Below, piece after piece: positions 1 to 5,515 of a stretch of 7,260 nucleotides of DNA. Every line of letters begins with the position of its first letter. Positions within the stretch are counted from its first letter, which is position 1. The notes below the pieces were generated by a model. It saw nothing but the letters and a program-made list of their open reading frames with translations. It had not been told where the DNA came from and did no database searches. Position numbers and translations under genes: made by a program. The stretch comes from Bacillota bacterium (GTDB taxonomy: Bacteria; Bacillota; Clostridia; Oscillospirales; JAKOTC01): positions 1 to 7,260 of the forward strand of contig JAKOTC010000142.1 of NCBI GenBank assembly GCA_029776465.1, written 5' to 3'.

Positions 1-362
1 GTTGTCACAGGAGACTGAGCAGGGGCGCCTTCACGTTCTATCAGCCGAGAGCGGGTTCCGGGGCATCCACAGGGGAGAGGATCGGAATGCATATTGGTTT
101 TCTCCGTGGTGTCCTCTTTGTTCGTTTGATGAGGTCTGTTTTTTACTGCCTCTTCATCAAAAGCGGCAGCCTCCCGCTCTTCAAAGGAAATGGCGCCGGT
201 GGGACAGACGGGCAGGCAGTTGCCAAGGCCGTCGCAGTAATCGTCCCGAAGCAGCTTGGCTTTGCCGTTCACCATCCCGATCGCGCCTTCGTGGCAGGCC
301 TCTGCGCAAAGACCGCAGCCGTTGCATTTTTCTTCATCTATTTTAATAATCTGTCGAATCAT
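1..362 (-). CDS. 4Fe-4S dicluster ferredoxin-like protein (N-terminal part)
   Basis: This gene reads right to left and runs off the left edge; 120 codons are visible. The N-terminus has CxxCxxCxxxC at residues 13, 16, 19 and 23, then C-x5-C-x3-CP at 43, 49 and 53, the pattern of a two-cluster bacterial ferredoxin domain. Only seven cysteines are seen in the two motifs, so one cluster may have an atypical ligand or be 3Fe-4S. A Lys/Glu/Thr-rich linker follows, then a PCGCPG motif at about 97-102. From memory, clostridial proteins of about 270 residues share this layout and often sit by hcp (hybrid-cluster protein) or a Crp/Fnr regulator; the rest is outside the window. AAAGGAGA at 369-376 lies 7 bases from the ATG at 362 and 4 bases from an in-frame ATG at 365, so I prefer 362. 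Likely a soluble electron carrier in a redox or nitrosative-stress operon; the partner is inferred. Confidence 0.85.
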   Translation of the reverse strand, partial: MIRQIIKIDEEKCNGCGLCAEACHEGAIGMVNGKAKLLRDDYCDGLGNCLPVCPTGAISFEEREAAAFDEEAVKNRPHQTNKEDTTEKTNMHSDPLPCGCPGTRSRLIEREGAPAQSPVT

Positions 363-401
363 CATAATTCTCCTTTCATGCTTTCGTTAATTTCTGATTT
401 T

Positions 402-430
402 AGTATACTGAATTACTCTAATAAGTTCGG
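402..430 (-). promoter_or_regulatory. Promoter of the ferredoxin gene, weak -35
   Basis: On the minus strand a -10 hexamer TATACT lies at 407-402. The hexamer 17 bases upstream, at 430-425, is CCGAAC, which matches the -35 consensus poorly. The start point should fall near 395, giving a leader of about 33 bases. A promoter with a good -10 and a poor -35 is what an activator-dependent promoter looks like, and the palindrome at 430-443 sits where such an activator would bind. Confidence 0.6.
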
Positions 431-443
431 TTGTTAAAACAAC
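430..443. promoter_or_regulatory. Crp/Fnr-type operator 1 (inferred activator site)
   Basis: The perfect inverted repeat GTTGTTAAAACAAC can be read as GTTGT-N4-ACAAC, the 5-4-5 geometry of Crp/Fnr family sites (Fnr itself: TTGAT-N4-ATCAA). Its centre (436/437) is 41.5 bases upstream of the inferred ferredoxin start point at 395, the class II activator position. A 16-base stretch including it is repeated exactly at 542-557. The adjacent Crp/Fnr gene is the obvious candidate ligand; binding is inferred. Confidence 0.7.
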
Positions 444-499
444 ACACTGAAATATTTTCGGGAAAACGTTTTAAATACTCGGAGCTTTGCACAACCTTA

Positions 500-528
500 T
501 TGATTTTACAAGGAGAGTGTAGTACAAT
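500..528 (+). promoter_or_regulatory. Promoter of the Crp/Fnr regulator gene
   Basis: A -35 hexamer TTGATT (500-505) and a -10 hexamer TACAAT (523-528) are separated by exactly 17 bases. The expected start point is near 535, so the second palindrome (544-557) lies inside the first 25 transcribed bases. Both hexamers are near consensus, so this promoter should not need an activator. Confidence 0.65.
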
Positions 529-543
529 AAACTTAAGAAGTCG

Positions 544-557
544 GTTGTTAAAACAAC
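544..557. promoter_or_regulatory. Crp/Fnr-type operator 2 (inferred autorepression site)
   Basis: An exact second copy of the palindrome at 430-443; the identity extends to 16 bases (542-557 versus 428-443). It is centred about 16 bases downstream of the inferred start point of the regulator and directly abuts its ribosome binding site (GGAG, 558-561). A protein bound here would block RNA polymerase, so negative autoregulation is the simplest reading. The centres of the two sites are 114 bp apart, about eleven helical turns, which would also permit looping. Confidence 0.7.
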
Positions 558-571
558 GGAGATAGGATTTC

Positions 572-1270
572 ATGAAAAACTACACGGATCTGTATTCCAA
601 AATATCGCTGTTTGCCGGCATTAAGCCGGAAGAGATCTCCGATATGCTGAAGTGTCTGCAGGCCCAATTTAAAAACCTTCAAAAGAACGAAACGGTGATT
701 GTGGTTGGAGACCCCGTTCATTATGTGGGGATCGTATTAGAGGGCGCCGTGGAGGTCGTGCACGAGGATGCCGCCGGGAATCGAAACGTCATGGGACATC
801 TGGGCCCGACAGATACCTTTGCAGAGACCTTCGCCTGCGCGGGTGTGCAAAAAAGTCCTGTTACCGTGATAGCGGTTCAGGACTCTGCGATTCTTCAGAT
901 TGATTTTCGGAGGATTGTAACCACCTGCAATTCCTGCTGCGCCTTCCATACCCGCCTGATTGAAAATATGCTGCGGCTGCTGGCCCAAAAAAATCTGGCC
1001 CTGAGCGACAAGATTTACAGCATCGGCCGGCGAACCATGCAGGAAAAAATTGAAACGTTTTTGGAGACGCAGATGTTCAAGGCCGGAAAAAACCCCTTTG
1101 AAATTCCCTTTTCGAGGGCTGAGATGGCCGATTATCTCTGCGTTGACCGCAGTGCCCTATCCGCAGCCCTTTCCCGCATGCAGCAGGAGGGCCTCATTCG
1201 TTATCATAAAAACAAATTTGAGTTGTTGACAGCCGGCGGCAATCCATATCCGAGGAAGAATAAAAATTAG
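572..1270 (+). CDS. Crp/Fnr family transcriptional regulator
   Basis: A 232-residue protein, the usual size for the family. Residues of about 12-125 form a cyclic-nucleotide-binding-type beta roll (YVGIVLEGAVEVV around 51-63, then FAETFAC). A long dimerisation helix runs through about 127-150. The C-terminal winged helix is at about 175-218, with the recognition helix near DRSALSAALSRM (192-203). A cysteine-rich patch, C119-x2-CC (122-123) then FH, lies just before the dimer helix, with C28, C89 and C190 elsewhere. Proteins I recall from this clostridial subfamily keep cysteines in this patch, so a metal, haem or redox/NO sensor is possible, but no ligand can be assigned. The ATG at 572 is preceded by GGAG at 558-561 with a 10-base gap. 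It is divergent from the ferredoxin gene, with matching palindromes at both promoters, and is probably co-transcribed with the Smr gene downstream. Confidence 0.92.
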   Translation: MKNYTDLYSKISLFAGIKPEEISDMLKCLQAQFKNLQKNETVIVVGDPVHYVGIVLEGAVEVVHEDAAGNRNVMGHLGPTDTFAETFACAGVQKSPVTVIAVQDSAILQIDFRRIVTTCNSCCAFHTRLIENMLRLLAQKNLALSDKIYSIGRRTMQEKIETFLETQMFKAGKNPFEIPFSRAEMADYLCVDRSALSAALSRMQQEGLIRYHKNKFELLTAGGNPYPRKNKN

Positions 1271-1282
1271 TTTTGAAGCTTT

Positions 1283-1349
1283 GCTGCGTAAAGATTCCTT
1301 TCGCAGCTATCAGCATATATTTTGGTAGGCTTTGGCCTGCGAAAGGAAT
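1283..1349 (+). promoter_or_regulatory. Leader RNA of the Smr gene with alternative hairpins
   Basis: The 86 bases between the regulator stop and the Smr start hold three related segments. Segment B (1294-1306, ATTCCTTTCGCAG) is the perfect 13-bp complement of segment C (1337-1349, CTGCGAAAGGAAT), which contains the AAAGGA ribosome binding site at 1342-1347. B can instead pair with segment A: 1283-1288 with 1302-1307 and 1290-1293 with 1298-1301, a 10-bp stem with one bulged U and a 4-base loop. The two folds exclude each other: A-B frees the ribosome binding site and B-C hides it. The pairing is seen directly; translational control is inferred, and the trigger is unknown. Confidence 0.5.
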
Positions 1350-1356
1350 GGGTCTT

Positions 1357-1695
1357 ATGTTAGAGATTTATAATTTAGAGGCCGGGATGCCCACCGTGGA
1401 GCAGGCGGAACAACTGCTTGACAACAAACTTTTGCAGGCCAAGCGGCAGGGCGTTAAAGCCCTGAAGGTCATACACGGATATGGTTCCTCCGGGGTGGGC
1501 GGAAAAATAAAAAAGGCCCTGCCCGGCATGCTGAAGAGCAGAGTTCAGCGCGGAACGATCAAAGGCTATATCCGGGGGGAAGATTTTTCGATTTTTAACG
1601 CAGACACCCGCGCAGCTTTTCTCCATTGCCCGGACCTGCGCAAAGACTCGGATTTAGAACGGTATAACAACGGGATTACAATTGTATTACTGTAA
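1357..1695 (+). CDS. Stand-alone Smr-domain protein
   Basis: A 112-residue protein made of a single Smr-like domain (the MutS2 C-terminal nuclease or nucleic-acid-binding fold). The signature is KVIHGYGSSGVGGKI at about residues 37-51, matching the HGxGxG loop of the family, followed by a GEDFSIFNADTRAA segment and the final strand GITIVLL. The N-terminal LDLxG element of canonical Smr domains is replaced by YNLEAGMPTVEQA. Short clostridial proteins with this arrangement are known to me only as Smr/MutS family proteins of unknown substrate. The frame stays open upstream to a TTG at 1273. I choose the ATG at 1357 because AAAGGA (1342-1347) is 9 bases away and homology begins at MLEI. An in-frame ATG at 1348 overlaps the ribosome binding site and is unlikely. 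It follows the regulator gene with no visible promoter between them, and ends at a strong terminator. Confidence 0.85.
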   Translation: MLEIYNLEAGMPTVEQAEQLLDNKLLQAKRQGVKALKVIHGYGSSGVGGKIKKALPGMLKSRVQRGTIKGYIRGEDFSIFNADTRAAFLHCPDLRKDSDLERYNNGITIVLL

Positions 1696-1710
1696 TTTAT
1701 ACGGAAAATT

Positions 1711-1752
1711 AAAAGGGATTGCCGTCTATAAACAGACGACAATCCCTTTTTT
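1711..1752 (+). terminator. Intrinsic terminator after the Smr gene
   Basis: AAAAGGGATTG (1711-1721) pairs perfectly with CAATCCCTTTT (1740-1750). After one C/A mismatch, a further 5 bp pair (1723-1727 with 1734-1738) around a 6-base loop, and the run continues to T6. It starts 16 bases past the Smr stop. The A-rich left arm means it could also act leftward, on the minus strand. Confidence 0.9.
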
Positions 1753-1797
1753 ACTGTCCTGTCACAGATGAACCGAAATTCCCTGAGCCTTCGCATT

Positions 1798-1842
1798 AAA
1801 ACACCCCTACCGTCATCGGTATGCCGTCTGACAATGGGGGTG
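1798..1842 (-). terminator. Intrinsic terminator of the isomerase-like gene
   Basis: On the minus strand CACCCC (1842-1837) pairs with GGGGTG (1807-1802). After one mismatch there are seven more pairs, two of them G-U, capped by a short CGG/CCG inner stem. TTTT follows at 1801-1798. It begins 25 bases past the stop of the minus-strand gene at 1867, facing the Smr terminator. Confidence 0.75.
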
Positions 1843-1866
1843 CCCTTTAATCTTATGATGTTCAGA

Positions 1867-2607
1867 TTATAAGAGATTCGGCTTTTTCAGCCCCTCAAAG
1901 GATGCTTTGCAGCTATCCAAATCAGGAAGGGTGTAATCCTCCTGCTCTACAACAAAATCCGCTGTTCCGCATTCTTTGGCGGTTTTAATGATGCCGGCAA
2001 AATCCAGTTTACCGCTGCCGATTTCCACGTTGCGCTTGGGCAGATCGACCGCCAGCTCTTTGAGATGAACCAGGTCTACCCGCCCGGCGTTGGCCTTAAT
2101 GGTGGCAATGGGATCCTGATCGGCATAGGATACCCAATAGACATCAAACTCAAAGAAAATCTCGGGAATGGTTTCCGCCAGCATCACATCGATATAGCGT
2201 TTCCCTTCCGCCCTTGTCTCGAACTCGAAACTATGGTTGTGATACCCTATTTTGGCGCCGCTGTTTTTGACCTTTGCGTAAGTTTCATTCAAAAATTCGG
2301 CCGCTCTCTTGGCGTCATCCATGCTTTCCATCTTATAATAAGGCAGGATCAAGCGATGGTTGCCCACCGTCAGATTATACTCAAGCTCGTAATCCAGAGA
2401 GTCTCTCAGCTTTTCATAACCGATGTGAGAACCCACCACTTTTAAGCCGTTATCATCAAGGATTTTCTTGAACTCGGAAGCCGGAAGGTCATAATATCCG
2501 GCCAGTTCCACGCCGGTGTAGCCCATTCCCGCCACAAGATTTAAAAGCTTTTTCGGTTCCTCTTTCACATTTCGAAGAGAATACAGCTGCAACGAAATAT
2601 CCATCAT
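1867..2607 (-). CDS. Sugar phosphate isomerase/epimerase-like TIM barrel protein
   Basis: A 246-residue cytoplasmic protein of the xylose-isomerase-like TIM barrel superfamily (IolE and hydroxypyruvate isomerase relatives; AP endonuclease 2-type fold). Barrel strands with typical motifs appear in order: ISLQLYSLR (4-12), GVELAGYY (32-39), VVGSHIGYE (57-65), GYHNHSFEF (121-129), FEFDVYWV (152-159), VDLVHLKE (177-184), EIGSGKLDF (195-203) and FVVEQED (218-224). His123 and His125, Asp155, His181 and Glu221 are candidate metal or catalytic residues by analogy. The substrate cannot be told from sequence. It appears to be transcribed alone, between its own promoter and terminator. GAGG (2616-2613) is 5 bases from the ATG at 2607 and 8 bases from an in-frame ATG at 2604, so the true start could be either. 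Confidence 0.88.
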   Translation of the reverse strand: MMDISLQLYSLRNVKEEPKKLLNLVAGMGYTGVELAGYYDLPASEFKKILDDNGLKVVGSHIGYEKLRDSLDYELEYNLTVGNHRLILPYYKMESMDDAKRAAEFLNETYAKVKNSGAKIGYHNHSFEFETRAEGKRYIDVMLAETIPEIFFEFDVYWVSYADQDPIATIKANAGRVDLVHLKELAVDLPKRNVEIGSGKLDFAGIIKTAKECGTADFVVEQEDYTLPDLDSCKASFEGLKKPNLL

Positions 2608-2699
2608 TTCAACCTCTTTCTTTTACATTCCGTTATTTCGGCACCAGCCTTATACAAATGACATGAAGCGCCAAAAAAACGAACCTTCTTACTGATTCT

Positions 2700-2728
2700 A
2701 TTGTAGCACAGTGAAAAGCTTAAATAAA
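2700..2728 (-). promoter_or_regulatory. Promoter of the isomerase-like gene (extended -10)
   Basis: On the minus strand a TACAAT hexamer (2705-2700) is preceded by TGC, giving an extended -10 element. The hexamer 17 bases upstream is TTTATT, a weak -35. The start point would be near 2693, leaving a leader of about 86 bases. The -35 overlaps the last codons of the S1-repeat gene upstream. Confidence 0.5.
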
Positions 2729-3649
2729 GCTGGTGTAAATATTTTTTTCCGCTTGAGGGGGAGAGTATTGCCAGCGGTCCAGCTTTCCTTCGGTAATATA
2801 ATACTCCAGAGGAGTAGGCGGCCCGTCCTCGGCGTCAAAAGCCTCTACAATAACCAGTTTGACCTTCATTTTTTCAGGAATAATGCTTTTTATGTAGACA
2901 CTGGCCCGCTGTCCCTGAACAACCCCCGGCTTCCGCTCGGCAAGCCCGGCAAGGTTGGGGGTCAACTCTACAAAAATGCCATATTCCTCTACAGAGCGTA
3001 CAATACCTGCAACTGTTTCTCCCACGTCAAAGCGAGCGGCATTTTCTTCCCAGGTGCCCAGCAGCTCTTTATGGGAAAGACAGATTCTCCCCTCGCTGTC
3101 AATGTTCTTCACCACCGCATAAATCTTCTGACGAACGGAAAAGCGATCAGAGGGATGGAAAATGCGGGAGACCGAAATGCAATCTATCGGAATCAAGGAT
3201 ACAATTCCGCATCCAATATCCACAAATGCGCCGAAATTCTCCAGATGGGTGACCTGAGCGGGTATCACGTCCCCCGGTCGAAGGCGGGAAATATATTCTT
3301 CCATGCATTGTTTCTGTGCCGCCACTCTGGAAAGCACAGCAACCACGTTTCCCCCTACATCATACCGAAAGCCGATTACTTTAAAGCATACCGGCTTATT
3401 CACCCTTGAAATAATGGCAATATCTCTCGTCAATCCCTCTCCGATGCCAAGAGCCGCTTCCTCGCGGGGAATGATCCCCCGCATGCAACCTAACTCAACC
3501 GTCAGATTGTGCATGCTGTCGCATAAAGTCGCCCGGGCTTCTAAAATGGTTCCCGCCGCCATGGCAGCGGCAAGGGACACCTGTGAACGCAGCGCAGCTT
3601 TATTCTCCAACTGATCGGTCAGTTGCCCTTCTGGTAAAAACGCTCTCAT
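2720..3649 (-). CDS. S1 RNA-binding domain protein with three S1 repeats
   Basis: A 309-residue protein related to ribosomal protein S1, most likely an accessory RNA-binding protein. Repeat 1 (about 31-108) is divergent and lies in a region with a cysteine-containing TLCDSMHN stretch and CMRGIIPREE. Repeat 2 (about 124-194) is the clearest, with GDVIPAQVTHLENFGAFVDI and the closing RICLSHKELLGTW. Repeat 3 (about 207-268) shows GETVAGIVRSVEEYGIFVEL. The tail of about 40 residues shows no known domain. Full-length S1 has four to six repeats and is longer, so this resembles the short S1-like proteins annotated in Clostridia as S1 RNA-binding domain proteins; its role is not established. The ATG at 3649 follows TGGAGG (3664-3659) with a 9-base gap. 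It is divergent from yqfC across 170 bases. I see no convincing promoter or terminator of its own. Confidence 0.88.
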   Translation of the reverse strand: MRAFLPEGQLTDQLENKAALRSQVSLAAAMAAGTILEARATLCDSMHNLTVELGCMRGIIPREEAALGIGEGLTRDIAIISRVNKPVCFKVIGFRYDVGGNVVAVLSRVAAQKQCMEEYISRLRPGDVIPAQVTHLENFGAFVDIGCGIVSLIPIDCISVSRIFHPSDRFSVRQKIYAVVKNIDSEGRICLSHKELLGTWEENAARFDVGETVAGIVRSVEEYGIFVELTPNLAGLAERKPGVVQGQRASVYIKSIIPEKMKVKLVIVEAFDAEDGPPTPLEYYITEGKLDRWQYSPPQAEKNIYTSFI

Positions 3650-3754
3650 TTCTCATAACCTCCACAATTTTATTCCGCTCTTTGCTTGTCATGCCACAAT
3701 ATATGTGAAGGAGTTAAGGCAAATGACAAAATCGTTGACTATTTCATGAACTTT

Positions 3755-3783
3755 GCATACCAAATCAGATACTTTCATAAAAT
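3755..3783 (+). promoter_or_regulatory. Candidate sigma-E promoter of yqfC-yqfD
   Basis: GCATACC (3755-3761) and CATAAAAT (3776-3783) are separated by 14 bases. The Bacillus sigma-E consensus is roughly KMATATW, 14 bases, CATACAHT, so the -35 matches at 5 of 7 positions and the -10 at 7 of 8. The start point would lie near 3790, about 30 bases before yqfC. Mother-cell sigma-E control is established for the B. subtilis yqfCD operon, so the site fits the genes. An overlapping TTGACT (3735-3740) has no good partner hexamer. Confidence 0.5.
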
Positions 3784-3819
3784 TCACCAGGCAAATAAGA
3801 GACCAAGGGAGAGAAGCAT

Positions 3820-4140
3820 GTGCGAAAAAATAGAAAATGCCGCGAAGAATTGAAGTACATCCATCCGAAAAAGCCGCCCGTGCATATGTTTCAGGCGCTG
3901 GTGGACAAAACCGGGGAGGCCATCGGACCTCTGCCCCAGTTTCAGTTTAAAGGCAACCGCGAGGTAATTATTGATGGGTGCAAAGGAATTTTAGAATATG
4001 ATGACACCGTCGTTCGAATCACCACCGGTCGGCTCTCTCTTCGGTTTATGGGCAGAAATCTGTCCCTGAAATGTCTCAGCGACAACTCAGCCGTCATCAC
4101 AGGCCGCATTACCTCCGTAGAATTTTACGGAAGTGAATAA
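3820..4140 (+). CDS. yqfC: Sporulation protein YqfC
   Basis: A 106-residue member of the YqfC family, a small sporulation protein of the mother cell with no known enzymatic motif. The family core begins at PLPQFQFKGNREVIIDG (about 37-53) and continues through GILEYDDTVVRI, LSLRFMGRNLSLKCLS and the ending ITGRITSVEFYG. The N-terminus (KNRKCREELKYIHPKKPP) is basic and variable. The start is a GTG: GGGAG at 3807-3811 is 8 bases away. An ATG two bases earlier (3818) is in another frame and stops after 11 codons, so it could take ribosomes away from the GTG. The product is probably made with YqfD under sigma-E, as in Bacillus. The 95-base gap to yqfD is unusually wide for this pair. Confidence 0.88.
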   Translation: MRKNRKCREELKYIHPKKPPVHMFQALVDKTGEAIGPLPQFQFKGNREVIIDGCKGILEYDDTVVRITTGRLSLRFMGRNLSLKCLSDNSAVITGRITSVEFYGSE

Positions 4141-4142
4141 TA

Positions 4143-4215
4143 GAAACGTGCCCGCTTTTCGGGCTAAATCGCGTTTCACATCAGAAATGACAATATCCGT
4201 CCATCCGTACGGATG
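4143..4215 (+). repeat. Nested hairpin and 14-bp palindrome between yqfC and yqfD
   Basis: Just after the yqfC stop, GAAACG (4143-4148) pairs with CGTTTC (4172-4177) and encloses an inner stem GCCCG (4150-4154) with CGGGC (4160-4164). No T run follows, so it is not a simple terminator. Farther on, CATCCGTACGGATG (4202-4215) is a perfect 14-bp palindrome ending 5 bases before the yqfD ribosome binding site (4221-4229). The structures could be an RNA processing or stability element or a protein site; function is unknown. Confidence 0.55.
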
Positions 4216-4235
4216 CCGAAAAGGAGAGGAACGGC

Positions 4236-5459
4236 ATGATTTTCATGCGATTATTGCGCTGGCTTTTAGGCTATGTGGAGTTTGAAATCCGCGGAGGATT
4301 TGCCGAACGTTTTTTTAATCTTTGCATACAAAACGGTTTTGGGCTTTGGGACTTTAAAAGGCGTTCGGATTTAGGCGAGCGGGTTTTTACCGCCCGGGTT
4401 CGGGCCAAAGCCTATCGCTGGCTGAGAGATCCGGTTCATCGAACGGGTGTGCGGATTCGTCTGAGAAAGAAAGCCGGACTCCCTTTTATTATGCACCGCT
4501 ACCGCAAACGCAGCGGTATTTTAATCGGTGCTGCTATTTTCTTCGGCATTCTGGCCATCCTCAGCCAGTTTGTCTGGAGCATTGAGATCAAGGGCAATGT
4601 CAGCCTCACCGAGCAGGAACTGCTGGATGCGCTTGAAAAGGTCGGGGTTTATGCGGGAATGCTTAAATCCCGTTTAGACATCGACAAATCCGAGCTGAAA
4701 ATGGCCCTGGAGGTTGAAGAGCTGTCCTGGATCGCTTTAAACCTTCACGGCACCTCTCTGACCGTGGAGGTGCGAGAGAGAAGGCTGCCTCCGGATATGG
4801 TGCCCGACAATATCCCCTGCAATATTTATGCCTCCCAAAATGCCATCATCCGAGAGATGGAGGTCTATGCGGGCTGGCCGAAAGTGAAGGTTGGAGATAC
4901 CGTGGCCATCGGGGACCTTCTGGTCAGCGGGAAAGAAGAGCTGCCCCCTGTTATGGTTTCTTCGGGAGCGGAAAACGTCCCCCAGCAAAAGCCCCGAACC
5001 ACCCACGCGAGGGCCAAGATTATCGGCGAGACTGTCCGCACCACCCGGATTGAAGTGCCCTTTACTCAAACCATTCAAACCAAAACCGATGAGGCTAAAA
5101 TCTATCGGAAGATCACTCTGTTTAACATCACAATCCCCCTCTGGTTCGGAGAAATGGACACCCAGCCCGCGGAGGTCAGCGAGAAAACGGACCGGCTGCG
5201 GCTGTTTGGGGTCACCCTTCCCCTCTCCATTAAAACCATCGCCCGCACTCCGGTTCAGGAAGAAACCATTTACCTGACGGAGAACGAGGCCAAACTCTCG
5301 GCCGAAAAAATGCTGGAAGAGTTCGAGAAAGAAAACCTGTCCATCGTTACCCTGGTGGATAAAAAAATACAACCGGCCACCATGCAGGACCGGTATGTCA
5401 TCTATGCCCAATACATCTGTGAAGAAGAAATCGGATATGAAGAACAGCTCTCGGATTAG
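4236..5459 (+). CDS. yqfD: Sporulation protein YqfD
   Basis: A 407-residue membrane-anchored member of the YqfD family. The N-terminal cytoplasmic part (about 1-90) is basic and carries the family's FEIRGGFAERFFNLC segment (16-30). One transmembrane helix follows at about 93-112 (ILIGAAIFFGILAILSQFVW). The outer part begins with a POTRA/FtsQ-like stretch (EIKGNVSLTEQELLDAL, about 117-133), then a mixed beta domain containing GDLLVSG (226-232), and a Glu-rich C-terminal region. In Bacillus the protein is made in the mother cell during sporulation; its exact role is unclear. The ATG at 4236 follows AAGGAGAGG (4221-4229) with a suitable gap; a later ATG at 4245 is less well placed. It is likely co-transcribed with yqfC. 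The phoH gene that usually follows is absent here. Confidence 0.92.
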   Translation: MIFMRLLRWLLGYVEFEIRGGFAERFFNLCIQNGFGLWDFKRRSDLGERVFTARVRAKAYRWLRDPVHRTGVRIRLRKKAGLPFIMHRYRKRSGILIGAAIFFGILAILSQFVWSIEIKGNVSLTEQELLDALEKVGVYAGMLKSRLDIDKSELKMALEVEELSWIALNLHGTSLTVEVRERRLPPDMVPDNIPCNIYASQNAIIREMEVYAGWPKVKVGDTVAIGDLLVSGKEELPPVMVSSGAENVPQQKPRTTHARAKIIGETVRTTRIEVPFTQTIQTKTDEAKIYRKITLFNITIPLWFGEMDTQPAEVSEKTDRLRLFGVTLPLSIKTIARTPVQEETIYLTENEAKLSAEKMLEEFEKENLSIVTLVDKKIQPATMQDRYVIYAQYICEEEIGYEEQLSD

Positions 5460-5461
5460 GC

Positions 5462-5490
5462 TTGAAGAAATCGCCAAAATATAGTATAAT
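5462..5490 (+). promoter_or_regulatory. Strong housekeeping promoter after yqfD
   Basis: TTGAAG (5462-5467) and a perfect TATAAT (5485-5490) are spaced by 17 bases. The -35 begins only three bases after the yqfD stop. The start point should be near 5497, exactly where a hairpin (5497-5515) begins. It is the best sigma-A match in the window. It can drive the small RNA or leader at 5497-5589 and, by readthrough, the broken GNAT gene. Confidence 0.7.
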
Positions 5491-5515
5491 AAAAAAGCAG
5501 ATCTTAAGGGTCTGC
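5491..5515 (-). terminator. Possible minus-strand terminator overlapping the promoter
   Basis: Read on the minus strand, the 7-bp hairpin at 5515-5497 is followed directly by T6 (5496-5491), the form of an intrinsic terminator. It would stop antisense transcription before it enters yqfD. No minus-strand gene lies immediately upstream, so its use is uncertain. Confidence 0.35.

Noticed and set aside
2..437. Two overlapping plus-strand reading frames at the left edge
   Set aside because: They lie opposite the ferredoxin gene, which has clear cysteine motifs and a ribosome binding site on the minus strand; their translations resemble no family.
1273..1356. N-terminal extension of the Smr protein from a TTG
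   Set aside because: The extension covers the leader hairpins and has no ribosome binding site; homology and AAAGGA support 1357.
2714..2731. Terminator after the S1-repeat gene on the minus strand
   Set aside because: Only a 5-bp AT-rich stem (AGCTT/AAGCT) with a short T run, overlapping the stop codon; too weak to call.
2711..3409. A 232-codon plus-strand reading frame
   Set aside because: It is the reverse frame of the S1-repeat gene, which has obvious homology; the plus-strand product has no recognisable domain and no good ribosome binding site.
3650..3819. Promoter of the S1-repeat gene
   Set aside because: TATATT and TAAAAT hexamers are present on the minus strand, but no -35 is found at 16-18 bases from either.
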